Below are positions 27,158 through 35,854 of a stretch of DNA of 64,000 bases, piece by piece (position 1 is the stretch's first letter; each line of letters begins with the position of its first letter). The position numbers and the translations under genes were made by a program. The notes under the pieces were generated by a model that saw only the letters and a list, made by a program, of their open reading frames with translations, did not search any database and had not been told where the DNA came from. The DNA comes from Flavobacterium limicola (GTDB taxonomy: Bacteria > Bacteroidota > Bacteroidia > Flavobacteriales > Flavobacteriaceae), in contig NZ_RBXA01000004.1 in NCBI RefSeq assembly GCF_003634755.1, forward strand, positions 1-64,000, in the 5' to 3' direction.

Positions 27158-28369
27158 TTATTTTTTTAAAGATTCTGCCGGATTCAATTTCAAAGCTCTT
27201 CTTGCCGGAAATAAAGCCGAAAATAAGGCCGTAATAAAAACCAGCAACATGATAATCCCGAACTGCCTTGCTGTCAAGCTGGGATAGATAATGGAACTAT
27301 AACCAAAACTGGAATACGCTTCTGAGAAATTACTAAAGTCAATTCCTGTTAGCTGCGTTATGCCAATAGAAACAAAGGCCAACAGAATCCCAACTGGACA
27401 ACCGGCAACTATCAGAAAAAGCGTTTCCAAGAGAATCATCATGAATATTTTAAATTTATTCATCCCTAAAGCCAGCAGCATCCCTATTTCCCGAGTGCGT
27501 TCCAGTACGGCCATCATCATTGTGTTGACAATTCCAAACGCCAGCGCCAGAAGAATAATTCCCATGAAAATAAAAACCATTTGGTCTCCCACAGAAATTG
27601 TCAGCCCAAGTTCCGGTGAAATTTCCATCCAGTTTTTTACTTCTGTTTTTGGAAATTTGTGTTTCAGTTTTTTTTGAATTTCTTCCAATTCTGCATTGGA
27701 TTTCAATAAAATGGCAATTTCATTAATGGCATTTGGAATTCCGGCGAGAGAATCAATATCCGTTATTTTTACAAAAACATTGCTGTCGTCGTAAGGCCCA
27801 TTTACGGTTTTGTAAATAGCGGTAATACGGAAAGCTCCTGACGCCAGATTGCCATCGATATCCTGAAAAGTCAAGATGGTTTTCTTGTTGAGGTTCAGTT
27901 TTAGTTTTTTGCTTAGCTTTTCACTCAGTATAATTTCGTTTGTCTTTTGGGGATTGAAATAGTTTCCTTTGATGATTTTTCCGTTCAGATTAGTGAGTAC
28001 TTGCTCTGCTTCAGGCATAATTCCGTTTATAGTTATGCCACTGCTTCCGGAGGCCGAAGCAATCATTCCTTTCAGGATTACACGACCTGCTACCGCTTTT
28101 ATTTTGCTGTCTTTTCTAATAGTTTCCACTACTTTTCTGCCTTCGGATAAACGGTATTTTATATCATATTCTTTTCTGAATTCGGGATGGTGTACTTGAA
28201 TATGAGAAAGTTCGTCTGTAATTGCAGAATTGATTCGTTGTTCAATCATGCCGTTGTAAAAAGCCATCATAAAAATTCCAGCCCATAAACCAATGCTTAC
28301 CGCCGCGATAATGATGAGACTTCGTTTCCTACTTCTCCAAATATTTCTGCTGGCGATTTTTGTCAACAT
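27158..28369 (-). CDS. FtsX-family ABC permease (LolC/E- or MacB-like)
   Basis: 403 aa. One N-terminal helix, a large periplasmic domain (about 45-270), then three C-terminal helices, the MacB_PCD/FtsX topology. MLTKIASRNIWRSRKRSLI is the usual cytoplasmic start, and the region around ERTREIGMLLALGMNKFKI is the coupling helix that contacts the ATPase. It is paired with a second permease in the same operon, as LolC and LolE are. Confidence 0.9.
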   Translation of the reverse strand: MLTKIASRNIWRSRKRSLIIIAAVSIGLWAGIFMMAFYNGMIEQRINSAITDELSHIQVHHPEFRKEYDIKYRLSEGRKVVETIRKDSKIKAVAGRVILKGMIASASGSSGITINGIMPEAEQVLTNLNGKIIKGNYFNPQKTNEIILSEKLSKKLKLNLNKKTILTFQDIDGNLASGAFRITAIYKTVNGPYDDSNVFVKITDIDSLAGIPNAINEIAILLKSNAELEEIQKKLKHKFPKTEVKNWMEISPELGLTISVGDQMVFIFMGIILLALAFGIVNTMMMAVLERTREIGMLLALGMNKFKIFMMILLETLFLIVAGCPVGILLAFVSIGITQLTGIDFSNFSEAYSSFGYSSIIYPSLTARQFGIIMLLVFITALFSALFPARRALKLNPAESLKK

Positions 28370-28498
28370 GATTTTTTCTTTAATATGAATTGTATCATTG
28401 TTTTTTTGATTAGAATCCCACTTTTCGGATATTAAAAAATTAGTGTGAATTGATGGGATTCGTGGCTCACTTTTTTTAAATTAGAAAGAAAGAGCACC

Positions 28499-29713
28499 TT
28501 ACTTTTTCATTGCATTCACAGGATCCAAACCGTGAATGTGCCAAAGCGGATATACACCAATCAGCACTGCCATTCCCAAGACAATTAGCGATTGGGTTAT
28601 AAAAATATTCGGATCAACGTTAGTGGGAAAGAGTGCTTCAAAACCAAATTGTTCATACGCTTTTGCTAATTCTCCCCCAAAACGGATTGGCTTTTCTTGT
28701 AAATAAAGTACTAATGGCAGACTCATCAAGATGCCTAACAGGACTCCAAAAAAAGTAATCAGTACCGTTTCACCAAATAATATCAGTTGCAATTTGGATT
28801 TTTTCATCCCGATAGCAATCAGCATTCCAAACTCATATTTGCGCTCTGCCGTCATCATTAATACCGTTCCAAAAAGTCCGAAGCCAATGATGAGGTATAA
28901 AATTCCTGAAAAGATGTAAAACGAAAAACCATCGGCTTTGATATGGTTCGCAACATCAGGTATCAGTTCCTGCCAAGGCATTACTTCGTATTGTTGTCCA
29001 ATTATTGCTTTTATGTTTTGAGCGATAGCATCCGTATTTTCAGGGTCATCAATCCCTATTGAAACAGAAGTAAGTCTGTTTTCAGCACTCAAAAAAGATT
29101 GGGTTGCAGTCAAAGGCAAATACACAAAAGCTGCATTCATTTCTGGAGAGGCCAAATGAATAATTCCTTTTATTTTATATTTTCCTGCAGCCATAACGCC
29201 ATGAAAACCCTGACCAAAAAGCACAATCGTATCACTTACACTAACCTCCAGCCGTTTAGCCAAACCTTCCGCAATAAGAACTGTTGCCTCATTGTTTTCG
29301 AAATAACTTCCTTTTATTAGTTTGCTTTTTAATTGAGTGAGCTTGTTTTCTCTTACGGCATCAGTTCCCACGAGCAGACATCCTTTGGTTGTATTTCCTT
29401 TGGAAGCCAAAACAAAAGTTTCTAATCGAGGAACAATTGCAGTTATTTGATGGTTTTGTTGCAGTTGATTATTTAATTCTTTTTTTAGTTCAAAGCTATT
29501 GTCCAGAATTTGTTCGTCCCAATAGCCTTTTTGGTGAATTTGAACATAACCGGAATAGTATCCTACGACATTTTTAATCAAATTATTAAAAACCCCATCC
29601 TGAAATGATTTCATCAAAACGGCAAATAAAACCGCAAACGCTATGGAAGCCATCGTGATTAGCGTGCGTCGGCTGTTGCGCCAAAGGTTTCTCCAAATTA
29701 ATTTCAGAATCAT
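28499..29713 (-). CDS. FtsX-family ABC permease (second subunit)
   Basis: 404 aa with the same layout as its neighbour: MILKLIWRNLWRNSRRTLI at the start, a periplasmic domain, and three late helices with the AERKYEFGMLIAIGMKKSKL coupling motif. The stop of the upstream LolA-like gene overlaps its start by 4 nt. A 129-nt gap separates it from the next permease, the only loose joint in this operon. A heterodimer with the 27158-28369 product is likely. Confidence 0.9.
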   Translation of the reverse strand: MILKLIWRNLWRNSRRTLITMASIAFAVLFAVLMKSFQDGVFNNLIKNVVGYYSGYVQIHQKGYWDEQILDNSFELKKELNNQLQQNHQITAIVPRLETFVLASKGNTTKGCLLVGTDAVRENKLTQLKSKLIKGSYFENNEATVLIAEGLAKRLEVSVSDTIVLFGQGFHGVMAAGKYKIKGIIHLASPEMNAAFVYLPLTATQSFLSAENRLTSVSIGIDDPENTDAIAQNIKAIIGQQYEVMPWQELIPDVANHIKADGFSFYIFSGILYLIIGFGLFGTVLMMTAERKYEFGMLIAIGMKKSKLQLILFGETVLITFFGVLLGILMSLPLVLYLQEKPIRFGGELAKAYEQFGFEALFPTNVDPNIFITQSLIVLGMAVLIGVYPLWHIHGLDPVNAMKK

Positions 29714-30456
29714 TTTACTTTGGTTATGTTTTGGATGTTGAAGAATGAATCATCCATTGGCGTATCAAAAACAAGTGAATTATAAAGCAATACTGTTTTA
29801 TTGCCTTTTTTGTTAGCAGGAACCATTTCCATTCTTGCGGGTAATAAGCGACCTCCCAGCATTTTGATATCGGTGCAATGCATCGTGTTTATGAGCACAC
29901 CATCTTCGTCATAGTACTCAACATGCAGCATCATAAAATCTTTTTTGTCTATCGCCATGATTATTTTGCCCCAAACTACTGCTGCTTTGGGTTTGGGCAG
30001 CAGTTGGATTTTATAACAAGTTCTTGCGTCAATAGTGACTTCTGCTAGAAACGAATGGTTGTAATCTTCCAGAATAGAAGCTTCCTTGACCAAATCATCA
30101 TTTGTAAAATCCGTCCCCATCCAACTCTGGCTCATCATCGAAGGCGGCATTTTGATGTTTCTTTCTATGGAAGGAATCCAGTTCCAAACTTCTTTTTTTC
30201 GCTTTAAATAGACTACGCCTTTTTCTTTGGCTGGAGCCAAAACCAAAATCAAAGTCAAATCATTTCCTTTTGTCCATCCTTTCACACTCATTTCCCGAGT
30301 CCATCCAGGACGAATTGTTTGAATCGTGATGGTAGCCATAGAGGTTTTTCCTTTTGCTTTTTCGTCTGCTTTTTTCACAATTTCTCTTGCCTCTTGCGCA
30401 AAAGCAAAAGGGAGAATCAATAAATGAAAAAAAAATAGGAAGAATATCTTTTTCAT
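29710..30456 (-). CDS. LolA-like outer-membrane lipoprotein-sorting protein
   Basis: 248 aa with a signal peptide ending at FAFAQ (residue 21). The family (COG2834) shares the LolA/LolB half-barrel fold; EIVKKADEKAKGKTSMATITI, WIPSIERNIKMPPSMM and DWMGTDFTNDDLV-like elements are characteristic. It should carry a hydrophobic substrate through the periplasm. First gene of the five-gene operon with two permeases, an ATPase and a barrel, which together mirror the Lol system but are dedicated to an unknown cargo. Confidence 0.85.
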   Translation of the reverse strand: MKKIFFLFFFHLLILPFAFAQEAREIVKKADEKAKGKTSMATITIQTIRPGWTREMSVKGWTKGNDLTLILVLAPAKEKGVVYLKRKKEVWNWIPSIERNIKMPPSMMSQSWMGTDFTNDDLVKEASILEDYNHSFLAEVTIDARTCYKIQLLPKPKAAVVWGKIIMAIDKKDFMMLHVEYYDEDGVLINTMHCTDIKMLGGRLLPARMEMVPANKKGNKTVLLYNSLVFDTPMDDSFFNIQNITKVK

Positions 30457-30788
30457 ACCTTCGATTTTAATAATTAGGTTGATTTAGCCCAATCGTGAAA
30501 ATAAGCAGGTTTCGATAAATAAAGATAAAAGGGGCGGTAATACAAATCTTAATCATAAGCACTTTTGAAATGATTTTAAAATTAAAATAAGAGTGCTAAA
30601 GCGGCTTGATTTAAACCTAAACCAAAGATAATAAAATATAAACAATTTAATTAAAATAATTGATAATCAGATATTTATAATTATTTTAATAGTTAAAATT
30701 TATCAAAAAAAACCCTCATCTGCCCTAAAAAATAGTGAGGCGGGATGAGGTTTTTTTGAACAATATTACTAAAATTTTCGATTAATAA
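30457..30788. other. Intergenic gap, AT-rich
   Basis: The upstream region of the LolA-like operon and the downstream region of the uraH-like gene. Apart from the terminator at 30705-30757, no gene, RNA or strong promoter motif is seen. The low-complexity stretch near 30640-30700 is nearly all A and T. Confidence 0.5.
30705..30757 (-). terminator. Terminator after the uraH-like gene
   Basis: A-rich AACCCTCATC at 30711-30720 pairs with GATGAGGTTT at 30744-30753, with runs of A and T outside. On the minus strand a T run follows the stem, so it ends the GlcG-uraH transcript. Confidence 0.75.
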
Positions 30789-31196
30789 TTAATTTCCACG
30801 GTACGTTGCATATCCATAGCTGGAAAGCGTAATGGGAACGTGATAATGGTTAGTATCTTTAATTTGGAAAACAACTTCAATAAAAGGATAAAAACTGTCT
30901 GTCTTTTTGCTTTTAAAATAGTCTGCTACCAAGAATCTAAGTTTATAAATTCCTTTTTTTGTTTCTTTATAATTCAGAAAATCGGTAATTCTACCATTTT
31001 TATCCGTTGTTTTTTCATCCACATACGACCATATTTTAGTTATTTCATCGAATTTTTCTAATGTAACCGGTACGTCACTTGCTGGAGCTCCGCTGGATAT
31101 GTCTAAAATATGGCTGGACAATTGGTATGTATTGTTTTGTGAATATGATACTGTTGCTAAAGCCGTAAAAAGTAAACTAAAAAGTAAATGTTTCAT
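30789..31196 (-). CDS. Exported hydroxyisourate hydrolase (transthyretin-like)
   Basis: Hydrolyses 5-hydroxyisourate, the product of urate oxidation. 135 aa; a signal peptide (residues 1-19, ends SYSQ) precedes a complete transthyretin-like domain: LSSHILDISSGAPASDVPV at the start, and YHVPITLSSYGYATYRGN at the end, close to the YRGS signature but with Asn as the last residue. Export to the periplasm is unusual compared with the cytoplasmic form. It lies 17 nt after a GlcG-like gene. No urate oxidase or OHCU decarboxylase gene is nearby. Confidence 0.9.
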   Translation of the reverse strand: MKHLLFSLLFTALATVSYSQNNTYQLSSHILDISSGAPASDVPVTLEKFDEITKIWSYVDEKTTDKNGRITDFLNYKETKKGIYKLRFLVADYFKSKKTDSFYPFIEVVFQIKDTNHYHVPITLSSYGYATYRGN

Positions 31197-31213
31197 TTTG
31201 TTTGTTTTTAAAA

Positions 31214-31756
31214 TTAATGAGTTGTGATTTGTGCGTCTATAATTTCTCCTGATTTAGCGATTATATCATCGTTTTCAGGACTTCCTCCACCAGCGATACC
31301 AATACTTCCAATAACTTTCCCGCTGTACCAAAGCGGATATCCACCAGCTAAAAGTAATAGTTCCGGGAGCGTGGCTAAATTTTGTGTGTCCGGATTTGAT
31401 CTTGCATTTCTGGATAAGAGCAACGTAGGGGTTTTAGTGGATAAGGCCGTGTAGGCTTTTCTTCTGGCCGCTTCCGTATTGTGCGGCCCCACTTCGTCGC
31501 CTCGAGTGAGTATGATGATTTGCCCCGATGCATCTAATACTGCGATGGTGACATTTTTACCCAATGCTATGGCTGCTGCTCGTGCTTGTTCTGTTATATG
31601 AAATGCAGTTTTGAGCGTCAGTTGTTGGGATGGTGTGGTATAATTTCCCTCCGTTCTTGCATTTGAATTGTTTATAACATCAGTTTTTTTACTGTTGATT
31701 TGTGCCAATGAAAATAAAGGAATGAGCAGTACTAAAAGATAAGAGTTGAATTTCAT
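31214..31756 (-). CDS. GlcG/HbpS-family protein, exported
   Basis: 180 aa with a signal peptide (LLVLLIPLFSLAQ). The domain shows ARAAAIALGKNVTIAVLDASG, ARRKAYTALSTKTPT, and GGYPLWYSGKVIGSIGIAGG, characteristic of the GlcG/HbpS/PduO-C fold, some members of which bind haem or cobalamin-related ligands. Co-transcribed with the uraH-like gene (17-nt gap). Its ligand here is unknown. It is downstream of a Crp-type regulator on the same strand. Confidence 0.85.
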   Translation of the reverse strand: MKFNSYLLVLLIPLFSLAQINSKKTDVINNSNARTEGNYTTPSQQLTLKTAFHITEQARAAAIALGKNVTIAVLDASGQIIILTRGDEVGPHNTEAARRKAYTALSTKTPTLLLSRNARSNPDTQNLATLPELLLLAGGYPLWYSGKVIGSIGIAGGGSPENDDIIAKSGEIIDAQITTH

Positions 31757-31819
31757 GATTAATTTTTTTTACAAAATTAAAAATGAAGTACGTCAAAAAG
31801 CTTGTCCTATGTCAACGTT

Positions 31820-32389
31820 TTAGAGTTTGGATTTTATTCTGCTTAAGGTCGAAGGAGAAATTCCTAAATAAGATGCTGCCATTTTATTAGAAACGCGTAA
31901 TAAAAAATGAGGTTGGTGGGTAATAATCCATTTTACTTTTTCCAAAGCATCAAATCCCTGAAAACCGTAGATGCGTTTTTGCGCCGTTATGAAACCTAAC
32001 TCGAGAATCTCTCTGTAGATTAACGCAAATTGAGGCATTGTTTCTACGAGCTGATAAAAGTCAGTTCTGGAAATTGCCAGTAATTCTGATTTTTCTATCG
32101 TTTGTAAATATTCGAATGCAGGCTGCTGATCGATAAAACTGGGTAAAGCCGTTCCAAAACCACCTTCAAAAGCAAAAAATCTTGAAGTTTCTGTTCCTTC
32201 TTTATTGATTGTAAAAAGCCTGATGCAACCTTTGTTTACAAAATAATACTGCTGGCAAATTTCCTCATAACGCACTAAAATTTCATTGCGTTTTGTCTTC
32301 AACGGTTTAAAATTAGAACAAATGAAATCCATTTCTTTGTCATTAATTTGCGTTCTGCTACTGATATACTTTTTCAGCAATTCGTACAT
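31820..32389 (-). CDS. Crp/Fnr-family transcriptional regulator
   Basis: 189 aa from the ATG opening MYELLKKYISSRT; an upstream ATG at 32434 would add 15 residues. The beta-roll sensor domain has EEICQQYYFVNKGCIRLF and the C-terminal helix-turn-helix is NKMAASYLGISPSTLSRIKSKL. Located 63 nt upstream of the GlcG-uraH pair and in the same orientation, so it may regulate them or be co-transcribed. No cAMP-binding signature is clear. Confidence 0.86.
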   Translation of the reverse strand: MYELLKKYISSRTQINDKEMDFICSNFKPLKTKRNEILVRYEEICQQYYFVNKGCIRLFTINKEGTETSRFFAFEGGFGTALPSFIDQQPAFEYLQTIEKSELLAISRTDFYQLVETMPQFALIYREILELGFITAQKRIYGFQGFDALEKVKWIITHQPHFLLRVSNKMAASYLGISPSTLSRIKSKL

Positions 32390-32735
32390 CTTATTGTGAT
32401 TTAGGCTTTTTTTGGAAAGTAAATGTACAAACAAATAATTGTAGACAAAAGAAACAGAATCACATAACCATAATTGACAAAATAGGTGAACTGTAATTTA
32501 TTGGATGTCAGTTAATTTTAAAAATATAAAAATAAGAGTGCTAACAAATTTTTATTAAAACATTTTGTTATTTAATGTATTTGTAATCAGTATTTTATAT
32601 TAATGAATTATTAAAGAATAACTGCCATTGTTTAAATAAAATTTCCTATTTTTAAAAGAAAAAGTATTTAGCCTCTCGCGGCATGCTTTTTGACGCTTTT
32701 TATAAAAGAAGTATTAATAAAATAAATATATTATA
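32390..32735. other. Intergenic gap, nothing recognised
   Basis: A 346-nt AT-rich spacer between divergent genes. I see no convincing gene, RNA structure or repeat. It must contain the promoters for the Crp-type gene and for the 32736 gene, but no clean TAnnTTTG box stood out. Confidence 0.4.
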
Positions 32736-33113
32736 ATGTCAGAAAAAGGTAAAAAACAATTTGGAGTTTGGATGGATTCACATCATGCAACTATTGTAGG
32801 AAGAGAAAATGTAGATTCAGGTGAGTTCGTAATATTAGGTCACGAAAAAGTTGACGGGCAAGGTGGTAACTCAAACGAAAATGCGGCTAACAATGCTGAA
32901 AGAGATTCATTGCATAAATTATTCAAAAGCATTACTGCTCACATGCAAAATGTAGATGAATTACACGTAACAGGTCCTGGAACTGCTCAAGAACAATTTA
33001 TTAAATATTTGAGTGAGACTCCACAATATAAAAATGTAGAGACTAAAGAAAGTACTTCTAATAAAATGAGCGATGAAAGTTTAATTGAATATGTGGCTTC
33101 ACAATTCAACTAA
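32736..33113 (+). CDS. Small conserved-looking protein, possible release-factor-like fold
   Basis: 125 aa, soluble and acidic, no signal peptide. KKQFGVWMDSHHATIVGRE at the start and HVTGPGTAQEQFIKYLSETPQYKNV near the end recall small bacterial proteins related to domain 3 of archaeal release factor eRF1. That is a pattern impression only. The gene stands alone and ends at a terminator. It could be a translation- or stress-related protein, but no catalytic motif supports a specific role. Confidence 0.6.
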   Translation: MSEKGKKQFGVWMDSHHATIVGRENVDSGEFVILGHEKVDGQGGNSNENAANNAERDSLHKLFKSITAHMQNVDELHVTGPGTAQEQFIKYLSETPQYKNVETKESTSNKMSDESLIEYVASQFN

Positions 33114-33133
33114 TCTTTCTGAGATAAATTATG

Positions 33134-33163
33134 ATAGGCTGTCCGTAAGGGCAGCCTATTTTG
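33134..33163 (+). terminator. Terminator
   Basis: ATAGGCTG and CAGCCTAT pair with a GC-rich loop region (TCCGTAAGGG) and are followed by TTTTG, 20 nt past the stop at 33113. Confidence 0.75.
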
Positions 33164-33225
33164 TTGGGTACAGTACCGTTTTGAAATTTAAAAGAAAAAT
33201 ATACTAGCCTTCCTTGCTCAATTTT

Positions 33226-33657
33226 TTATTTTTTTCTCCAAGAATGCCAAGCGCCAGTTGACCATAATGCTACTAGAATGAGAAGTGGTTGAAGTGGAAG
33301 TCTAAGCCATCTGGCTAGTTCTGTATTGAGTCCGAAAGCATTTCTATGTTCGACCAACTGCGCAATATTTCCCGGAAAGACAAGGACAAAAAAAGTAGCT
33401 ACAATCCATCCAACCTGGATGCGATACTTAAATAATAGAATTAGGGATAAACCCAAAACAATTTCGACTACTCCAGAAAGCAGAACCACTAAATCGGCGT
33501 TTACAGGAACCCATGGTGGAAATTACGCTAAAAATTCTATTCGACTCCAAGTAAGATGACTAATTCCAGCAGTTGTAAGGAATAGTCCTAAAATATTCCG
33601 ACTGATGTTTTGAGTTAAAGTCATTTTCTCGAGATTTTGAGCATTTGTAGTGTTCAT
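33226..33657 (-). pseudogene. DoxX-family gene with an internal stop codon
   Basis: Read from the ATG at 33657, the frame runs 44 codons (ending SRIEFLA) to TAA at 33525-33523, then continues in the same frame with FPPWVPVNADLVVLLSGVVE to a stop at 33226. Together this is the full 143-residue length of a DoxX-like membrane protein, with four helices and the usual HLTW and PPWVP motifs. The TAA stands where a sense codon (such as CAA, one base away) is expected. The gene is therefore broken by one nonsense change, or the base is a sequencing error. A short frame of 87 residues from 33489 is only the downstream half. Confidence 0.82.
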
Positions 33658-33858
33658 TTGTATTTAATTTTTTTTAAAATAGTAGAAATAGATGCTGGGA
33701 TTTTTGATAAAAGAAAAATTTCAGCAGCATTAATAAACGAAAATTTCATAGTAAATATAGGCGTATTAAAGGATATGAAAAACGTTTTACTTAAGAAAAC
33801 TACCTTTTAAAGCTAAATTAACTTTCTTGATTTTTTAAAATCTTATATTCGTAAAAAA

Positions 33859-34713
33859 ATGAATATGCGTTTCTCCTTTTTCATCATCGTCTTATTGAAT
33901 GCTTTTCTTTTGGTCAACTGCGGTTCAAAAAAAAATACTGATATTTCGTACCTCAATTCTACCGAAAAAAATACGGCAAAACCACCACAATTGAATGTTT
34001 TTGTTCCCCGAAAATCAAGTTTGACGCCGGTTCCCATTATAATTTTTGTTCACGGAGGAAATTGGAACAGCGGTCGGAAAGGCACTTATGATTTGTTGGG
34101 TAGAAATTTTGCCAGCAAAGGTGTGATTACAGTTATCCCGGATTATACGTTGAGTCCTGAGGCTTCTTATGATGATATGGCACGGCAAATTGTGTCTGTA
34201 ATTCAATGGACAAAAAAAAATATCAGTCAGTACAATGGTAATCCCAATTCGATTTATATCACGGGTCATTCGGCAGGCGGGCATCTTGGAGCTTTGGCAG
34301 TCATGAATCCGAAATATGGAATTGATTCTGGAACTATTGCCGGAATTATCCTGAATGATGCGGCAGGATTGGATATGAAAAATTATTTAGAGGGAAATCC
34401 ACCAACTGAAAAAGATGATTATTTAGCAACTTGGACCTCAAATCCAGAGCAATGGAAAGATGCTTCGCCCATTTATTTTTTAAATAAAAAAACGCCACCT
34501 TTTTTAATTTATGTTGGAGACAAAACATATAATTCTATTAAAATTGCCAACAGCCGTTTTGTAACTGCTTTGCAACCTTTCCAACCCGATGTGACACCAA
34601 TACGGTTGAATAAAAAGCACGTACCAATGGTGCTTCAGTATTTCTCGCCTTGGAGTAATCGTTTTGATGAAATTATTGCTTTTATGAAGTTGCACAATAA
34701 GAAAAAACCTTAA
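33859..34713 (+). CDS. Lipoprotein alpha/beta hydrolase (esterase)
   Basis: 284 aa with a lipoprotein signal (LNAFLLVNC, lipid Cys at residue 22). The fold shows the oxyanion loop FVHGGNWNSG, then nucleophile GHSAGGH, and a C-terminal His in NKKHVPMVLQY. This is the carboxylesterase/BD-FAE-like group. It is anchored to a membrane, probably facing the periplasm or cell surface. Substrate unknown. It ends at a terminator whose stem overlaps the last codons. Confidence 0.88.
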   Translation: MNMRFSFFIIVLLNAFLLVNCGSKKNTDISYLNSTEKNTAKPPQLNVFVPRKSSLTPVPIIIFVHGGNWNSGRKGTYDLLGRNFASKGVITVIPDYTLSPEASYDDMARQIVSVIQWTKKNISQYNGNPNSIYITGHSAGGHLGALAVMNPKYGIDSGTIAGIILNDAAGLDMKNYLEGNPPTEKDDYLATWTSNPEQWKDASPIYFLNKKTPPFLIYVGDKTYNSIKIANSRFVTALQPFQPDVTPIRLNKKHVPMVLQYFSPWSNRFDEIIAFMKLHNKKKP

Positions 34714-34746
34714 CCATACTGATAGGAGCAGCATGATTAAGGTTTT
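34704..34746. terminator. Terminator after the esterase gene
   Basis: AAAACCTTAA (34704-34713, including the stop codon) pairs with TTAAGGTTTT (34737-34746). It can act in either direction, toward the convergent DoxX gene as well. Confidence 0.65.
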
Positions 34747-34785
34747 GATATTTAAATCCTAAGAATAAGAAGAATTGGAGTAAGC

Positions 34786-35199
34786 TTATTTTTTCAAAAT
34801 CGCATCAACAGAATATTTACCACTTCCCAATAAAAACAATGCACAATAGGATAGTAAATACAATAATGCAGATTCCATAGTTCCTAAATCATCATTGATG
34901 TGAACAATAAATACGGCAACCGCCATGGTTATAATAAGTGGAATCAATGCCAGTCTGGTCCATAATCCAATTACTATTAATACGGAGCACAAAACTTCGG
35001 CAAAAACGGTCAATGCTAATGATGCCGGAACTCCAATACCTATTGGATCACCAAATTCCATGTTGCCATCCATTAACTTCATCAGTTTTGGAATACCATG
35101 ACTCAACATTAATAAACCAAATGTTAATCGTAAAATAAGCGAAGCCCAATCTGTTGCATTAGCGGACCATAAACTTGAGGAAAATAATTTTCGAATCAT
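34786..35199 (-). CDS. DoxX-family membrane protein
   Basis: 137 aa from the ATG that opens MIRKLFSSS; an ATG at 35232 would add 11 residues. Four hydrophobic helices; the LRLTFGLLMLSHGIPKL and FAEVLCSVLIVIGLWTRLALI segments are typical of the DoxX/SURF4-like family. Physiological role uncertain; some members are respiratory or oxidative-stress accessory proteins. Intact, unlike the broken DoxX-like gene 1.2 kb to the left. Confidence 0.87.
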   Translation of the reverse strand: MIRKLFSSSLWSANATDWASLILRLTFGLLMLSHGIPKLMKLMDGNMEFGDPIGIGVPASLALTVFAEVLCSVLIVIGLWTRLALIPLIITMAVAVFIVHINDDLGTMESALLYLLSYCALFLLGSGKYSVDAILKK

Positions 35200-35287
35200 A
35201 TTTTTTAAGTTTTTAAAATCGTGTTCAGACAAACATAAGAATTTTTTACAAGAGTTTGCTGTATGAAATACCGTATTTTAGAGAAAG

Positions 35288-35669
35288 TTACATCTGGTTA
35301 TGGGTTTTATTCTTTCGTTTTAAACGGAGTGTTTCAATGCCAATTGCGGTCAAAATTCCAAGAACGTAGGCAGGCAAATGAATTCCCGAGCACAACTCTT
35401 GCAATTTTAGAATGTTGAAGTCCCAGTTTTTCCACCATATTGAAATACTGCGCGATTTCGATCCCGAATGAAAAAACCAACACAAGACTTGCGGCTATTA
35501 AAACCGAGACTTTTACAAAGGATTTCACAAAACAATAGAGTAAAATAACCACTAAAAAATCTCCGAAATAAGGTCTTATAAAGTCATCATGAACATACAT
35601 GGCAATGGCGATTTCTGTCAGGAAAAGTAAAATTGTTAGTATAAAATAGTTGCGGTTGAATTGAAACAT
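35288..35669 (-). pseudogene. DUF2809/VanZ-like membrane protein gene, frameshifted
   Basis: The ATG at 35669 opens MFQFNRNYFIL and about 90 residues of a polytopic protein typical of DUF2809, including YVHDDFIRPYFGDFLVV and FSFGIEIAQYF. After ARVVLGNSFA the frame continues with unlike residues, while the neighbouring frame resumes the expected last helix (PAYVLGILTAIGIETL) and ends at 35288. The break is near 35370-35385, consistent with a small deletion. Neither frame alone makes the full protein. Confidence 0.75.
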
Positions 35670-35854
35670 TTTGGTGGTGTAATTATTTAGGATTTTACTT
35701 CTTAGAGCATTCGTTTTTGTTGTTCACTAATTTGTATCGTTTTTTCAATACTGATTTTTGTATTTCATCATTGGAAATTGTCTGTTTTTTATGTTCAGTA
35801 AGACAAAAGTATTCCTGAACATGAAAATAATTTTCGGTTCGTAACCTTAATACT

